NCBI GenBank assembly: GCA_026545765.1
Contig: CM048842.1
Location: forward strand, 27,194,667 to 27,258,666
Direction of reading: 5' to 3'
Source of the DNA: Plantago major
Taxonomy: Eukaryota; Streptophyta; Magnoliopsida; Lamiales; Plantaginaceae
DNA length: 64,000 nt
The notes beneath the pieces are model-generated. The model was not told the DNA's origin. It saw only the letters and a list, made by a program, of their open reading frames with translations, and ran no database searches. The position numbers and the translations under genes were made by a program. This document shows positions 40,833 to 51,982 of this stretch, in pieces; the first letter of the stretch is position 1; the number at the start of each line of letters is the position of its first letter.

Positions 40833-42576
40833 TGTTGGTCCAGATAACGGCAAAGTAAAAGACTAGAGGGGGGGGGGGGGGTGAATAGTCTTTTAAAACT
40901 TTTGTCGATAAAAACTATTTCTCAGATATCTGAAATAGATATCTGATAATTAGAATCAGAGCGCGGAAGACTTAATAAAGATAAGTGCAGAAACAGTTAA
41001 TATGTGTGTGTGTGTGTTGCTGAAATGTAAATACAGAAAGGTAAATAACACAGCAAGTATAGTGGTATCTGGAGGTGGCGTAATCCTCCAACTAATCCAC
41101 TTCGGTCTATCAGAGACCTAGAATTCACTAGAACAGATAATTGAGTTCACCTTACAATAATCCTATTCTAAGATTCTTAACAATTGGTTCCCAACCAAAT
41201 GTTCCCCCTGAGTTGTTCCCCGGCTTTCACAGCCAAGTACTTCCTATACTCAGAAACCTTTGAGTTATTCCCTAGCTTCCCAAGCTAAGTACTTCCTATA
41301 CTCAATAACCTTGGAGTTATTCCTTAGTTTCTCAAATCAAGTACTTCCTATACTCCGATAACCTTGGAGTTATTCCCTGATTTTTCAAACTAAGTACTTC
41401 ACATACTCCACTTGATTATGGTGTTGGTTTTGGTTTGAGTTGTCAGATGAGCTTCTTAATAACTTTTCAGTTAATCAGATAGCTCTGTGAACCAAGTTAC
41501 TTAATACACTTTACAGCGTATGGTATCTTGTTCGATTTTACTGACCCAAGTCTTATGATATCTATTCAAGAAAATGAATCTCAGATAGTTGATCTTTTGA
41601 TTCAACTCCTTCACAGATAGCTTTGCTTGTTTAGGATCAGGACACTTAGAACTTCAGTGTTACTCAAGATCAAATGCTTTGGTCGCAACAGAAAGCTTTG
41701 TGAGTAAGTAAGTTGCTTTGAGAGAGTAAGACGTTCAGCGTTTTCAAGTTATGTCATGTGTCTAAGGTCGTGTCTCAAGCAGTCTAAGTGTTGATATTTA
41801 TAGATGAATTTGAGTGCCGTTTGAATAGTATCCGTTAGGCTCAAATTCGAACTATCGATATTTGTGTATAATCTTTATGAGTTTTGTCTTCTTCTCGAAG
41901 TCCGTTGCTTTTATTCAGACATCTCTGTCCGTGCATTAAATGCATTGTACTATACTTTTGTCCTGTAGTGCCAACGGAACTATGCTTTGTATCAGAGACT
42001 AGTGTTATCTGATTCTTTGCACGTCCTTATCTTCAATCTTCAGATACCACTTGTATTTATTGAAACAACTTTGTTTGCAATATATATTTCTTTTTCAGAA
42101 ATGTGGTTAAAGCTCAAGGTATCTGAGAATAGATATCTGTGGACACTTTCCTTGTTTTCAGATATGTCTCTTATTTCTCAGATATCTCTTGTGACACAGT
42201 TTGTTTAAAACTATTCGTGTCTTTAAGATATCTGGCTAAGGTATCTGAAAAACAGATTCAGCAATCTTGTGCATTTTTCTTCAAGTCTTCAATGTCGTTG
42301 AGCTTGTTCTGCTTGGATGTCTTCTTCTTGGTCTTGTCTTCATAAAATAAAAATTACATTTTGAGACCTAACATCCTATATATGATTAGATAGACTATCA
42401 TACTTAGTGAGTTTCCTCTTTTACAATGTTCAAGTGAACCAAGAGTACTAATCACCTTTCTGAGACTAAGATAAGTCATCATGTTGCTGATCAAAACTAA
42501 ACAGATATTCTTTACAAAATATCTAACAAAATTCCTAACAAATTTCTCAAGAAATTTCCCAACAAATTTCCCAACA
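40833..42576 (-). repeat. Copia C 5' LTR (1744 bp)
   Basis: Nearly identical to 26379-28111. Poly-C hairpin at 40857-40894, hairpin array at 41175-41410, TATA box at 41793-41803. At its outer end it has one more 12-bp unit (TGTTGGGAAATT on the minus strand) than the 3' LTR. Confidence 0.95.
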
Positions 42577-43994
42577 GCTATGTTGCTGGAAAAGCAGATG
42601 CCATTCAAGGCCCATTGGCATAGCTCACTGATAAGGAAAATGGACTTATCAAACAAAATCAGGAGCTCAAAGCTGAACTTCAGAAGTTGGTCACTTTCTA
42701 TAACTGCTTACGAGGGCATTTTGAGTCTCTCTCAGAATCCTTTATGAAGCTTTGTCAGCCAACAATGACTAGGGGGGGAGGATTGTACAAATCTGGACCT
42801 CAAAGTCAGGGGGAATGGGAAGAAGGAGAAGGATATAAGAAGAAATCTGGAGCTGGTGCTGCTCAGAGAGGAAGAAGAAACAAGAAAACTTCCCAGCCAC
42901 CACTCAGAATCAATGAGCCCTCCTCAAGTCAAGCTGCTTTACAAATAGTAGCTACTTCCCAGAAACCAACTGAAGGAACTTCAATGGTAGCAAGGGCCAT
43001 GGCACAGAAACCTCCAAGGAGTACCAAGGCTCCAAGGACAAGACAAGTGAGAGGGATTGATGAGTCTTCTTCTGAAGAAGAAGAAGGCCAAATCAAATCC
43101 CTGGGGAATGAAGAAGGCTGCAAAACTCTCACAAGAATTAATCTTGATGATGATGATGAAGAGACTGATGAAGATGAAGCTCCTCTTCACAGAAAAAGAA
43201 AAATTGATAGCCTAACTGAGCCCATAGTTGCAAAGCCTTTGGCAGCCAAAACACCTACTGGAAATACCAAGTTAATCCAGGGTGATTCTTCAAGCAATCC
43301 AAGGGAAAACTCAAGGCAAAGGAGGAATAGATTGAGAGATGAAAGAAGAAAAGGTCAACTTCCACTCAGGCCAGAAGAACCCAGAATTGAGTATGTGAAG
43401 ACTGACAACAACTCCTCCTACTACAAGTGTATTCATCAGAGGAATGGATACTGGATACTGGAACTCAAGCACTTGCTTGTAAATGAAAAAGGATTCCCAG
43501 TACCCATCCATCAACAACTTATGGCATGGAGAAAAGACAAGCCAATCTTGATCAACACCAATCATGTCAAAGCTTGGTTGGATTTTGAAGTTGTCAAGAG
43601 AGTTGAAGCCATGAGGAAGGACCTTAATGATGAATTTCCTTATGGAAAACCTGATGATGTGTATAAAGACCCAAACCTCACTGGAACAGGCACAAGGCCA
43701 AAACTTGTTGTGGAACCCTTTGAGTCATTCTACATGACTCAAGATCAATACAAGGGTGACATCAGATATCTGAGGATCATATATGATTACTTCATGCTAT
43801 CAAATATCAGAATTGAGCATGCTTGGAAATGGGGAAAGTATTGATGGGTCAAACACTTTGCCAAGAAAAATCCCACCAAATCAAACAAAGAAGTATGTGG
43901 TTATGCCAGAGACACTGAGATGTTGGTCAGAACCTTACTCTATGACTACTCAGATGATATCAAAAGATTTGGAGATAGGGAGTATGCAAATTGA
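42577..43994 (+). pseudogene. Accessory gene of copia B2, 3' end (last exon continued)
   Basis: Continues the frame cut at 26378: 'GKADAIQGPLA', a TAG near 42622, then a long open stretch (42687-43844) and, after a TGA at 43842 where copia C has Leu, the last residues to TGA 43992-43994. It includes a basic region ('QRRNRLRDERRKGQLPL', about 43317-43367) likely to bind nucleic acid or act as a nuclear signal, then the C-terminal domain with 'GYWILELKHLLVNEKG', 'AWLDFEVVKRVEAMRKDL' and 'VEPFESFYMTQDQYKGD'. This domain is well conserved with copia C at protein level. I do not recognise it. Confidence 0.75.
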
Positions 43995-44369
43995 TCCTTG
44001 GAGCTGCTGATGATTTGAAGACTTGAAGACTAGTTTATTAGGATGTCTACTTGGAGCTCGGTTACTCCTGTTGTCCTAATTTACTATGGATTTAGTATCT
44101 TGCTGATTGTACCTTATTGTTGTTTTATATTGTAAAAGTTATCTGAACTTTCATTGTAACATATCTGATGAACCTACTCTCAGATATCAATATATAAAAG
44201 ATAACTTGTCAGCAAAGATCACACCTTGTGATTTGGTTGATGTTTACTTTTTGGACTTAATTATTTGAATTAAAAGATCATAAGAAATGATTAAGTGGTG
44301 GATTGCTTCCTCATCCAGATTTGTAATAGGTCAGATAGTCATCTTTGACTGATCAAAATGGGAGAAATT
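43995..44369 (+). other. B2 3' untranslated region and polypurine tract
   Basis: No reading frame. Matches copia C 28484-28112 in reverse. It ends in ATCAAAATGGGAGAAAT (44352-44369), the plus-strand primer next to the 3' LTR. Confidence 0.75.
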
Positions 44370-46035
44370 TGTTAGTAATATCTGTTTAGATTTTGATCAG
44401 CAACCTAATGACTTATCTTAGCTCAGAAAGGTGGTAAGTACTCTTAGTTCACTTGAACACTGTAAAAGAGGAAACTCACTAAGTATGATAGTCTAGCTAA
44501 TCTTGTATAGGATGTTAGGTCTCTGAATGTGATTTTTATTTTTCTATAAAGAAGACTAAGAAGAAGGCATCCAGCATGAAAAGTTCAAAGGATTTGAAGA
44601 TTTGAAGACTGCACAAGATTGCTGAAGACAAAGGTTTCCAGATACCTATGACCAGATATCTTGAAGACACAAGCGTTTTTAAATAAACAGTGTTGCAAAA
44701 GATATCTGAGAAATAAAAGGTTTCTGAGACGAGGAAAGTGCCCACAGATATCTACGCTCAGATACCTTGGACATAAACTATGGTTCTGAAAAGAAATATA
44801 TTATAACAAGTTGTTTCAACAAGTGATATCTGGAGTTGTGATAAATTCTTGAAAAGGACGTGCACAGCATCAGAGAAATCAGATAGTATAAAGATCTCTC
44901 ATACCATGCATAGTTTCGTTGGCACTACAGGACAAAAGTATAGTACAATGCATTAAATGCGCGGACAGAGATGTCTGAACAAAAACGGTAGCTTCTGAAG
45001 AAGAAGACAAATACTACAGTACTATACTCAGATATCAATAGTTTGAATTTGATTTAAGCCTAACGGATACTATTCAAACGGCACTCAAATTCATCTATAA
45101 ATATCAACACTTAGACTGCTTGAGAACACACCTTAGAATACACAGAACTTAGAACACTGAACTTACATTGATTACTCTCACAAGTTCTCTCAAGCACACT
45201 ATTACCTTCAAACTTTCTGTTGCGACCAAAGCTCTTGATTCTAAGAAGCACAAAAGTTCTAAGTGTCCTGATCCTTAACAAGCATTGTTATCTGTGAAAG
45301 AGGTGAATTAAGATTTCATATCTGAGATTCATTCTCTTGAACACTTATCATAGACGTGGGTCAGTAAACAACAAGATACCATACATTGCAAAGTGTATTA
45401 AGTATCCTTAATTCATAGAGCTATCTGCATAACTGAACAAGTTATTAAAGAAGCTCACCTGACAAACTACCTTAACCAACACCTTAATCGGCGTGGAGTA
45501 CAGGAAGTACTTAGTTTGGAAAACTAAGGAATAACTCCAAGTTTACTGAGCATAGGAAGTACTTAGTTTGGGAAACTAAGGAATAGCTCAAAAGGTTTCT
45601 GAGTACAGGAAGTACTTGGCTGTGAAAGCCGGGGAATAACTCAGGGGGAACACTTGGTTGGGAACCTAGTGTATTTAGGAATCAAGAGAAGATACTTGTA
45701 AGGTTACCTCATTTATTTGTCTTAGTGGATTCTATGTCTGAGAAAGGTCGAAGTGGATTAGTTGAAGGATTATGCCACCTTCAGATACCACTATAAAAAG
45801 ACTTGTGTTATTTACTTTTTGCATCTTATTACTTGCTTAATTTACCTTGCAAAGTATTTACACCTATCTTGCTGAGCACGTGCACTTATCACAGAAAAGT
45901 CTTCCGCTCTCTGAAATTAAGTATCAGAAATCTTCACAGATATCTGAGAAACCGTGTTTATCGAAAAATGTTTTAAAAGACTATTCACCCCCCCCCCCCC
46001 TCTAGTCTTTTACTTTGACGTTATCTGGACCAACA
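44370..46035 (+). repeat. Copia B2 3' LTR (1666 bp)
   Basis: Starts TGTTAGTAATATC and ends GGACCAACA. TATA box 45094-45104, hairpin array 45490-45685, poly-C hairpin 45975-46011. Sequence after 46035 is copia B gag, so this is the true right boundary of B2. Confidence 0.93.
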
Positions 46036-48605
46036 ACCTTGAGCTATGTCTTATGGATGATGATGAGGTAACCAACATTTCACGGTTCAGTAATTATGAG
46101 TGTGATGAGGAAGGAGTCAAGTATCTTGAACATCTCAGAAGGGAGTTAGATCTTTATGAAAGATAATTCTTGGTTGCTCAATCTAGAACCAAAATTCTTG
46201 AAACAGAAAAAGAGTCTCTTGAAAGCGAGTGTTCACATTTACGACGACTTTCTAACACTAAGGATGCAGAAAATGCATTCCTAAAGGCTCAGATAGACGA
46301 GACCAGAAAGTTTCATTCTGAGGCTATTGAGTTGCTCCAAAAGAAGTCTAAAAACCTTCTTTCTGAGAATGAGGAACTAAAGAAGAAAGAATTATCTTTC
46401 CAATCCTATGCCAAAGCGAGTGACACTCTCACTGAAGTACACTCTTCCCTAAGATATGCTTCAAAAAAGGGAGGACTTGGGCTTGACACACAAACAAGCA
46501 ATTCTACTCCTTTGAAAAAGAGTGATGAAAGGTTGACGTTTGTTAGTGGTCAACAAAGTGGTACCCAAACAGCCTATAGCATTGGTCAGAAAGCTAAGCT
46601 TGTTGACAAAGGTAAAGCTGTTGCAACCAAACCTTTGAGGGAAAAACAAGTCCCCAAGAAAACTATGGAAAAAGTTTCTGAAAAGAAACCATGCACTAAA
46701 AAGTGCAATCACCCACAGTGCTATATCTCTAGGAATGGAAAAATTGCAGGAGCTGGCGATTTTCCAAATGTAACATTTTTCGGAAGAAATAATGATCCAG
46801 AGACTAGTGAAGCTGCTGAGAGAAGATCTCAGAAAGCAAAAGGTGCTCGAAATGGCATTGGCTAGAAAGCCATCGGAAAGATACTTGCTCAGCAATATAA
46901 ACAAGAGCAAGAACAATGGATGAATGCCAGGATTGCGCATAGCAATCATCAGAAGTGGAAGAAAGAACAGGCTACGACCACTCTGAATGCCAAGGCTAGA
47001 AGGAATCTGATAAGGAAGGCCGAGCTCTCTGAAAAGTCGACTCAGCAACCAAACAGGTATTTGAAAGCAACAAAAGGAGCACCAAGAAACACTCCAAGAA
47101 GGAAAATAATTTTAAATGATAGTGATACTAGTCATTTACCTAAAATTCTTCCTTATGTTCCAGTAAGACAAAAGAATGCCCCAAGGAAGTTCATTCAGAA
47201 ATGGATTCCTACAGGAAGATTCTTTAGTCCAGTAGGTTCCATTGTTGGAGTGAGAGCCTTACTCCATGTTTCCTGTTTTTTGCAGAACACTCTGAGGAAG
47301 AACCCGAAGTGGCATTTTGATAGTGGATGTGGGAAGCACATGACAAGAGACAAAGCAAATCTGGTTAACTACAGAGAATGTGATAAAGGACCAATTATTA
47401 GATTTGCTGGAGGAGATGAATATCCAACCATAGGTTTTGGCGATCTGAAGCTTGGAGCTCTTTCAATCACTGAAGTAATACGTGTAGTGGGATTGAAATA
47501 TAATCGCCTAATCATGAGTCAATTGGCAGGCAAAGGGTACTCAGTAAAGGTCAAGTCAAACCTATGCAAATCGGTTGACAATGAATCAAAGCGGGTAGTC
47601 TTGGTTGCTAGGCAGAAAGGAAGTCTCTATGTTGCTGACTGGGAATCTGCCACAACCGAAGAATGCCTCATGGTGAGTCAATCTTGCCACACTGAAGAAA
47701 ATTGGCTATGGCACAAAAGAATGAGCCACTTGAACTTCAAAACTCTGAATAAGCTAGCCAAGAAAAATCTGGTGATTGGATTACCCAAAATGACATACAA
47801 AATAGAAGGTCTATGCTCAGCATGTCAATTAGGCAAACAAAACAAAACCTCTTTCAAGTCTAAAACTAGACACTCCAGTAGTAGACCACTGCAATTGTTG
47901 CACAAGGATCTCTTTGAGTCCTCTGTGATAAGCTATGCAGTAAAGAAGTATGGCCTGGTTGTTGTAGATGACTATTCAAGATTCACTTGGGTTGTCTTTC
48001 TGAAACATAAATCTGACGCAAGGGTCGAGATACCAAGTCTTCTGAACAAGCTAGAAGTCAAGAAAAATGACAAGGTATATGTGATCAGAACAGACCATGG
48101 TACTGAGTTTGTTAACCAGTACATAAAGGAGTATTGTATCTGCAAAGGTATACAACACCAACTTTCTTCAGTAAGGACACCACAACAAATTGGTGTTGCT
48201 GAAAGAAAGAATAGAACACTGAAAGAAGCAGCAAGAACAATGCTTGCTGACACTGAAATAAGTGAAATCTATTGGGTTGAAGCTGTTAACACGGCTTGCT
48301 ACACTAAGAATAGATGCTTGATAAACAAACAACTTGACAAAACTCCCTATGAGCTTTAGACTGGTAGACCCCCTAATATCAAACATCTAAGAGTGTTTGG
48401 TTGTAGATGTTTTGTTCTAAACAACGGTAAAGAATATTTAAGAACATTTCAACCAAAAGCAGATAAAGGTGTATTTCTTGGCCACTCTCTAAATAGCAAA
48501 GCATATAGAGTATACAACAAAATGACACAAAAGATTGAAGAATCTGTCTATGTAGTATTCTATGAAGGAAACAAGAAAGCACGCATAAATGATGAACTCT
48601 CATAA
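46036..48605 (+). CDS. pol: Copia B gag coiled coil, protease and integrase
   Basis: Resumes inside gag at the acidic segment ('YECDEEGVKYLEHLRRELDL'), after the zinc knuckle that has been lost. Stops occur near 46163 (TAA), 46863 (TAG), 48357 (TAG) and 48603 (TAA), but from 46170 the frame is one. Coiled coil 46170-46420; basic region to 47200; aspartic protease WHFDSGCGKHMTRDK intact at about 47312-47356; HHCC at about 47707-47840 ('HKRMSHLNF', CSACQLGKQNK); integrase Asp in 'LHKDLFESS', Asp in 'IRTDHGTEF' (about 48081) and Glu in '[11 protein letters not shown]' (about 48190). The continuous gag-protease-integrase frame shows that these elements make one Gag-Pol. Confidence 0.88.
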
Positions 48606-49269
48606 AGGTTCAAAGAACTTTTGATCGAAGATTCTAAACGACAACCCTCAAAGAAAAAAAATTTCTATCATAGCCTTAGAGGATGAGTCTGACGGTGAAA
48701 GGCAACCTCTGCCAAGTAACAACAAGATGACTCTAAGACATGATTAAGAATTCCTTCCGAGAAGCCCTATAATGGATCATATCTCAGAAAGTGTTCATCA
48801 TATAGAGGTTTCTAAGCCAAGGGTCACAGAAAAACCTGCCTCAGATACTCCAGACACAGAACAAGTGTCAGAAATCCAAGGTACCATTAATGTGCCTGAT
48901 TTCAACGATACAGAACAAGTATCCTATCAAGGTCATGATGACTCTGATAACAACAACATTGATCTTGATCCTACTGGTTCTAAACCTATCATGAAATGGA
49001 TAAGAAACCATCCTGCTAAGGATGTGATAGGTCCTCTAGACCAAGGTGTCTGAACTAGGAGAGCTATTGCTGAAAATGCAAATTCTCTCCATGGATGTTT
49101 TATTTCAAATATTGAACCTAAAACTATTGATGATGCTTTACAAGATCAGGACTGGATCTCAGCAATGCAAGAAGAGTTGGATCAATTTGAAAGAAACAAA
49201 GTCTGGAAACTGGTTCCCTTTATTGATGGAATATCTGTTATAGGAACTAAGTGAGTTTTCAGAAACAAG
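48606..49269 (+). pseudogene. Copia B integrase C-terminal tail (broken)
   Basis: Acidic, variable tail with a frameshift near 48650 and TGA stops at 49051 and 49252. The last replaces Trp in '[12 protein letters not shown]' (TGG to TGA). Readable landmarks are '[20 protein letters not shown]' and '[18 protein letters not shown]'. Confidence 0.75.
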
Positions 49270-50351
49270 ATGAATGAGTCTGGTGAAATAACCAGAAACA
49301 AAGCTAGGTTGGTTGCCAAGGGATTCACCCAGACTGAAGGACTAGATTTTGATGAGTCATATGCACCAATTGCAAGATTGGATGCAATCAGACTATTTCT
49401 AGCCTTTGCAGCCCATAATGACTTCAAAGTTTACCAAATGGATGTTAAAAGTTCATTCTTGAATGTTGAGCTCGCTGAGGAAGTCTATGTTGATCAACCA
49501 CCAGGCTTTGAAGTTCCCTCAGAAGGCAAAATGGTTTATAAGTTTCAGAAAGCACTATATGGACTAAAACAAGCTCCAAGAGCATGGTATGATACTTTAG
49601 CCAAATATTTGCTGGGTAGTGGATTCAAAAAGGGAGAAGTTGATAAAACTCTCTTTACATTGAACCATGAAGGGAAACTTCTCTTAGTTCAAGTTTATGT
49701 AGATGACATAATATTTGGATCTAACGACAAGCAACTTTGGGAAGACTTTGCTGAACTCATGAAAAGTAAATTTGAGATGAGCATGATGGGAGAATTGAAT
49801 TACTTCCTAGGGTTGCCAGTCAAGCAACTCGACAATGTATATTCATTAGTCAAACAAAGTATGCCAAGGACATACTCAATAAGTTTAATCTAAAGCCTTT
49901 TGACAAGAACGCTACAATACCTATGAGCATTGGAACCAAGATGACCTATACAGAATCCGACAAGAATGTTGAAGAACACAAGTATAGGAAACTAATTGGG
50001 TCACTATTGTATTCCACTACGAGCAGACCAGATATCCAATATGCAGTTGGAGTGTGTGCAAGGTTTCAGACAAATCCAATGCAAACTCACTACAACACTG
50101 CCTTGAAGATATTAAGGTATGTGAAAGGTACAGTAGATGTTGGATTGTGCTATCGAAAGGAGAGTGGATTAAGTTTAGTTGGATATTTCTATGCCGACTA
50201 TGCTGGATCAATGCTTGATAGAAAGAGTACTTCAGGAACTTGTCAATTCCTTGGACCTCGTTTAATATCATGGTTCAGCAAGAAACAAAACTCAATTGCC
50301 ACCTCAACCACAGAAGTAGAGTATATTGCCACTGGATATTGTGCATCATAA
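49270..50351 (+). CDS. pol: Copia B reverse transcriptase and RNase H start
   Basis: '[16 protein letters not shown]' holds the first catalytic Asp, '[19 protein letters not shown]' follows, and YVDD is in '[14 protein letters not shown]' at about 49690. A frameshift near 49845 precedes '[15 protein letters not shown]' and RNase H '[19 protein letters not shown]', where Tyr replaces the catalytic Asp of 'GYSDADYAG' on one side. TAA at 50349 is CAA in copia C. Confidence 0.88.
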
Positions 50352-50648
50352 ATTTTGTGGATTCAACAACAACTCAGAGACTACGGACTCAAGGAAGAGA
50401 AAACTCCCATTTTTTGTGACAATACAAGTGCTATTGCTATTACTTAGAATCCTAAGTTTCATGCAAGAACCAAGCACATTGATGTCAGACACCAATTCAT
50501 CAGAGACCATGTCGAAAAAGGCAATATAGAGATACTCAAGAGTGGCACAGAAGACCAACTTGCTGATATCTTTACTAAGCCTCTGCAAGAGAGTAGATTT
50601 CAAAGTCTAAGACATAGTCTCGGACTAATGGAACTACCAAGGTGCTAA
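50352..50648 (+). pseudogene. Copia B RNase H, C-terminal part
   Basis: In frame after the TAA at 50349. '[11 protein letters not shown]' meets a TAG at about 50446, then '[18 protein letters not shown]' and '[14 protein letters not shown]'. It ends near 50648. Confidence 0.8.
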
Positions 50649-50745
50649 TATTGGTCTCTGAGACGGGAACTCATCGAACCAATAAAAAGGGAATAAAGGT
50701 TTCTGAAAAGAAATGCAAAAAGAAAACGAGAGTAATTTCTGAGAC

Positions 50746-50750
50746 GGGTA
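50746..50750. repeat. Target site duplication of G2, left copy (GGGTA)
   Basis: GGGTA directly before the LTR; the partner is at 56861-56865 directly after the other LTR. Confidence 0.93.
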
Positions 50751-51947
50751 TGATGCGCTCAAAATTAATACTTGTAAAATAACACAAGTAGTAAAGCGGT
50801 TGTCGTAGTACAACAATGCTTAAACCACAGGGTCATTCTCTCGAGGAATTGATTAAGCTAGTTCTAAGGTGTAGGCTCAAGGTGTGAGTTGTAAACAGAT
50901 AGTGTGGGTAAGGTTGATACTTCAATACCCTACAACAAATTACAATTACAAGACAATGTAATACCTAGATCATGCAATTTCTACAAATAAAATGAAGCAA
51001 GCGGATCTTTCAAAAGTGCTGACGCGATATAGCTAATGGTACATCTTGCATGAATGCAACACTGCTATTGCAAAATCGAATCGATATACGCTTTATAAGT
51101 AATGCATGAGTTACGGTAAAAAGGTTGTCACTAGCTATGCCCTCATCCGGATATATACTTATTAGAGGTAAAGACTAATGCAAGTTCACAACGATCAAGC
51201 ATGCGTTCAACGACCATATAACAATATGTCACAATATAAGTTATTAACGGAATCCACCTAACTCGTACTATTGAATACCTGGGCGCCTATTGGTCTCTAC
51301 GATCGTCAGTAAGATCAATAATGCTTCTACGAATTAAAAGAGAGATTGAAATCTCGAAGTGTTTACAATGCTTGGAATTGAATATATGAAAGTAGAAGTA
51401 ATGAAGATATATTCTAATGACTAATACAAGTGGTCTATTTATAGACCGAGGAAGAAGAAACAAGAAATCATGGGAAAAACTGCCAGAAAAAACGTGGGTT
51501 GATTCTGTCAAACAGTGCTCACCGCGGTGAGGCGATCTTGCCCGTTCCAGCTCACCGCGGTCCACCCCTTTCTGCCTTCTTTCCTGCTTCATTGTACCGC
51601 GATGAGGCTCCTTGTTGCAGGAGCTCACCGCGGTGAGCCTTGTGCCCGGGAAAATCAGCATTTTCCCACTTTCTCCTATTTTTTCTCCCTTTTCCAACCT
51701 CCATGTCATCTCTCTTGGAGTAGTGGCCCACTAACTTGGCCTTGTGGTGCTTCTAGAAGGTTTTGAAGTCTTCTTTGCACTTTGGCCCTCCATTTCCTTG
51801 CCAATGACGCTAAAACACCAAATAATGTACTAAAGCACATAAAAAATCCAAACGTGACATGGAACAAAAAACACTAAATAAAGTCTAAAAGATGTAACAA
51901 AATACATAAAAAGGTACTAAATGAGTCATTAAAATATCGACATATCA
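50751..51947 (-). repeat. G2 3' LTR (1197 bp)
   Basis: Plus text starts TGATGCGCTCAAAATTAAT and ends CGACATATCA. The partner is 55723-56860, which lacks about 56 bp present here around 51297-51355. By eye the two differ more than the copia C LTRs do, so G2 is older. Palindromes at 51518, 51551, 51593 and 51624. Confidence 0.95.
51518..51637. repeat. Four GC-rich palindromes (CTCACCGCGGTGAG) in G2 3' LTR
   Basis: Sites start at 51518, 51551, 51593 and 51624; the first and last are perfect 14-bp palindromes, the middle two degenerate. Spacing is 33, 42 and 31 bp, identical in the other LTR (56432, 56465, 56507, 56538). Confidence 0.9.
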
Positions 51948-51982
51948 AACTCCCCAAACCGAACCTTTGCTCGTCCTCGAGC
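51948..51982 (-). promoter_or_regulatory. G2 polypurine tract with adjacent stem-loop
   Basis: Minus-strand GGTTTGGGGAGTT abuts the 3' LTR. Just upstream is GCTCG-AGGA-CGAGC (51969-51982), a five-base-pair stem; G3 has GCTCG-AGGG-CGAGC at 62807-62820. A CTCGAGGACGAGC box next to the tract is common in Athila/Tat elements. Confidence 0.85.

Larger units (their letters stand above)
26379..42576 (-). mobile_element. Copia C: complete 16.2-kb Ty1/copia retrotransposon
   Basis: Both LTRs, primer site, polypurine tract and a GCTAT target duplication are present. On the minus strand: 5' LTR (40833-42576), gag, protease, integrase, reverse transcriptase, RNase H, intergenic repeats, then the accessory gene (34073-28485) and 3' LTR (26379-28111). 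It is large for a copia element because the accessory region takes about 6 kb. The LTRs differ by a few dozen changes by eye (near 98 percent identity), so it is the youngest insertion seen here. Pol already has several stops and frameshifts. Confidence 0.95.
42577..46035 (+). mobile_element. Copia B2, 3' part
   Basis: Resumes with the GCTAT duplication (42577-42581) and the accessory reading frame, then a 3' untranslated segment, polypurine tract (44352-44369) and intact 3' LTR (44370-46035). Confidence 0.9.
46036..50750 (+). mobile_element. Copia B, middle part (gag end to RNase H)
   Basis: Continuation of the element that starts at 11942, with gag coiled coil, protease, integrase, reverse transcriptase and RNase H. 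It is cut on the right by G2, with target duplication GGGTA. Confidence 0.85.

Noticed and set aside
40815..40835. Possible tRNA gene fragment near GATACCACT
   Set aside because: It is the reverse complement of the initiator tRNA-Met primer site; no cloverleaf is present.
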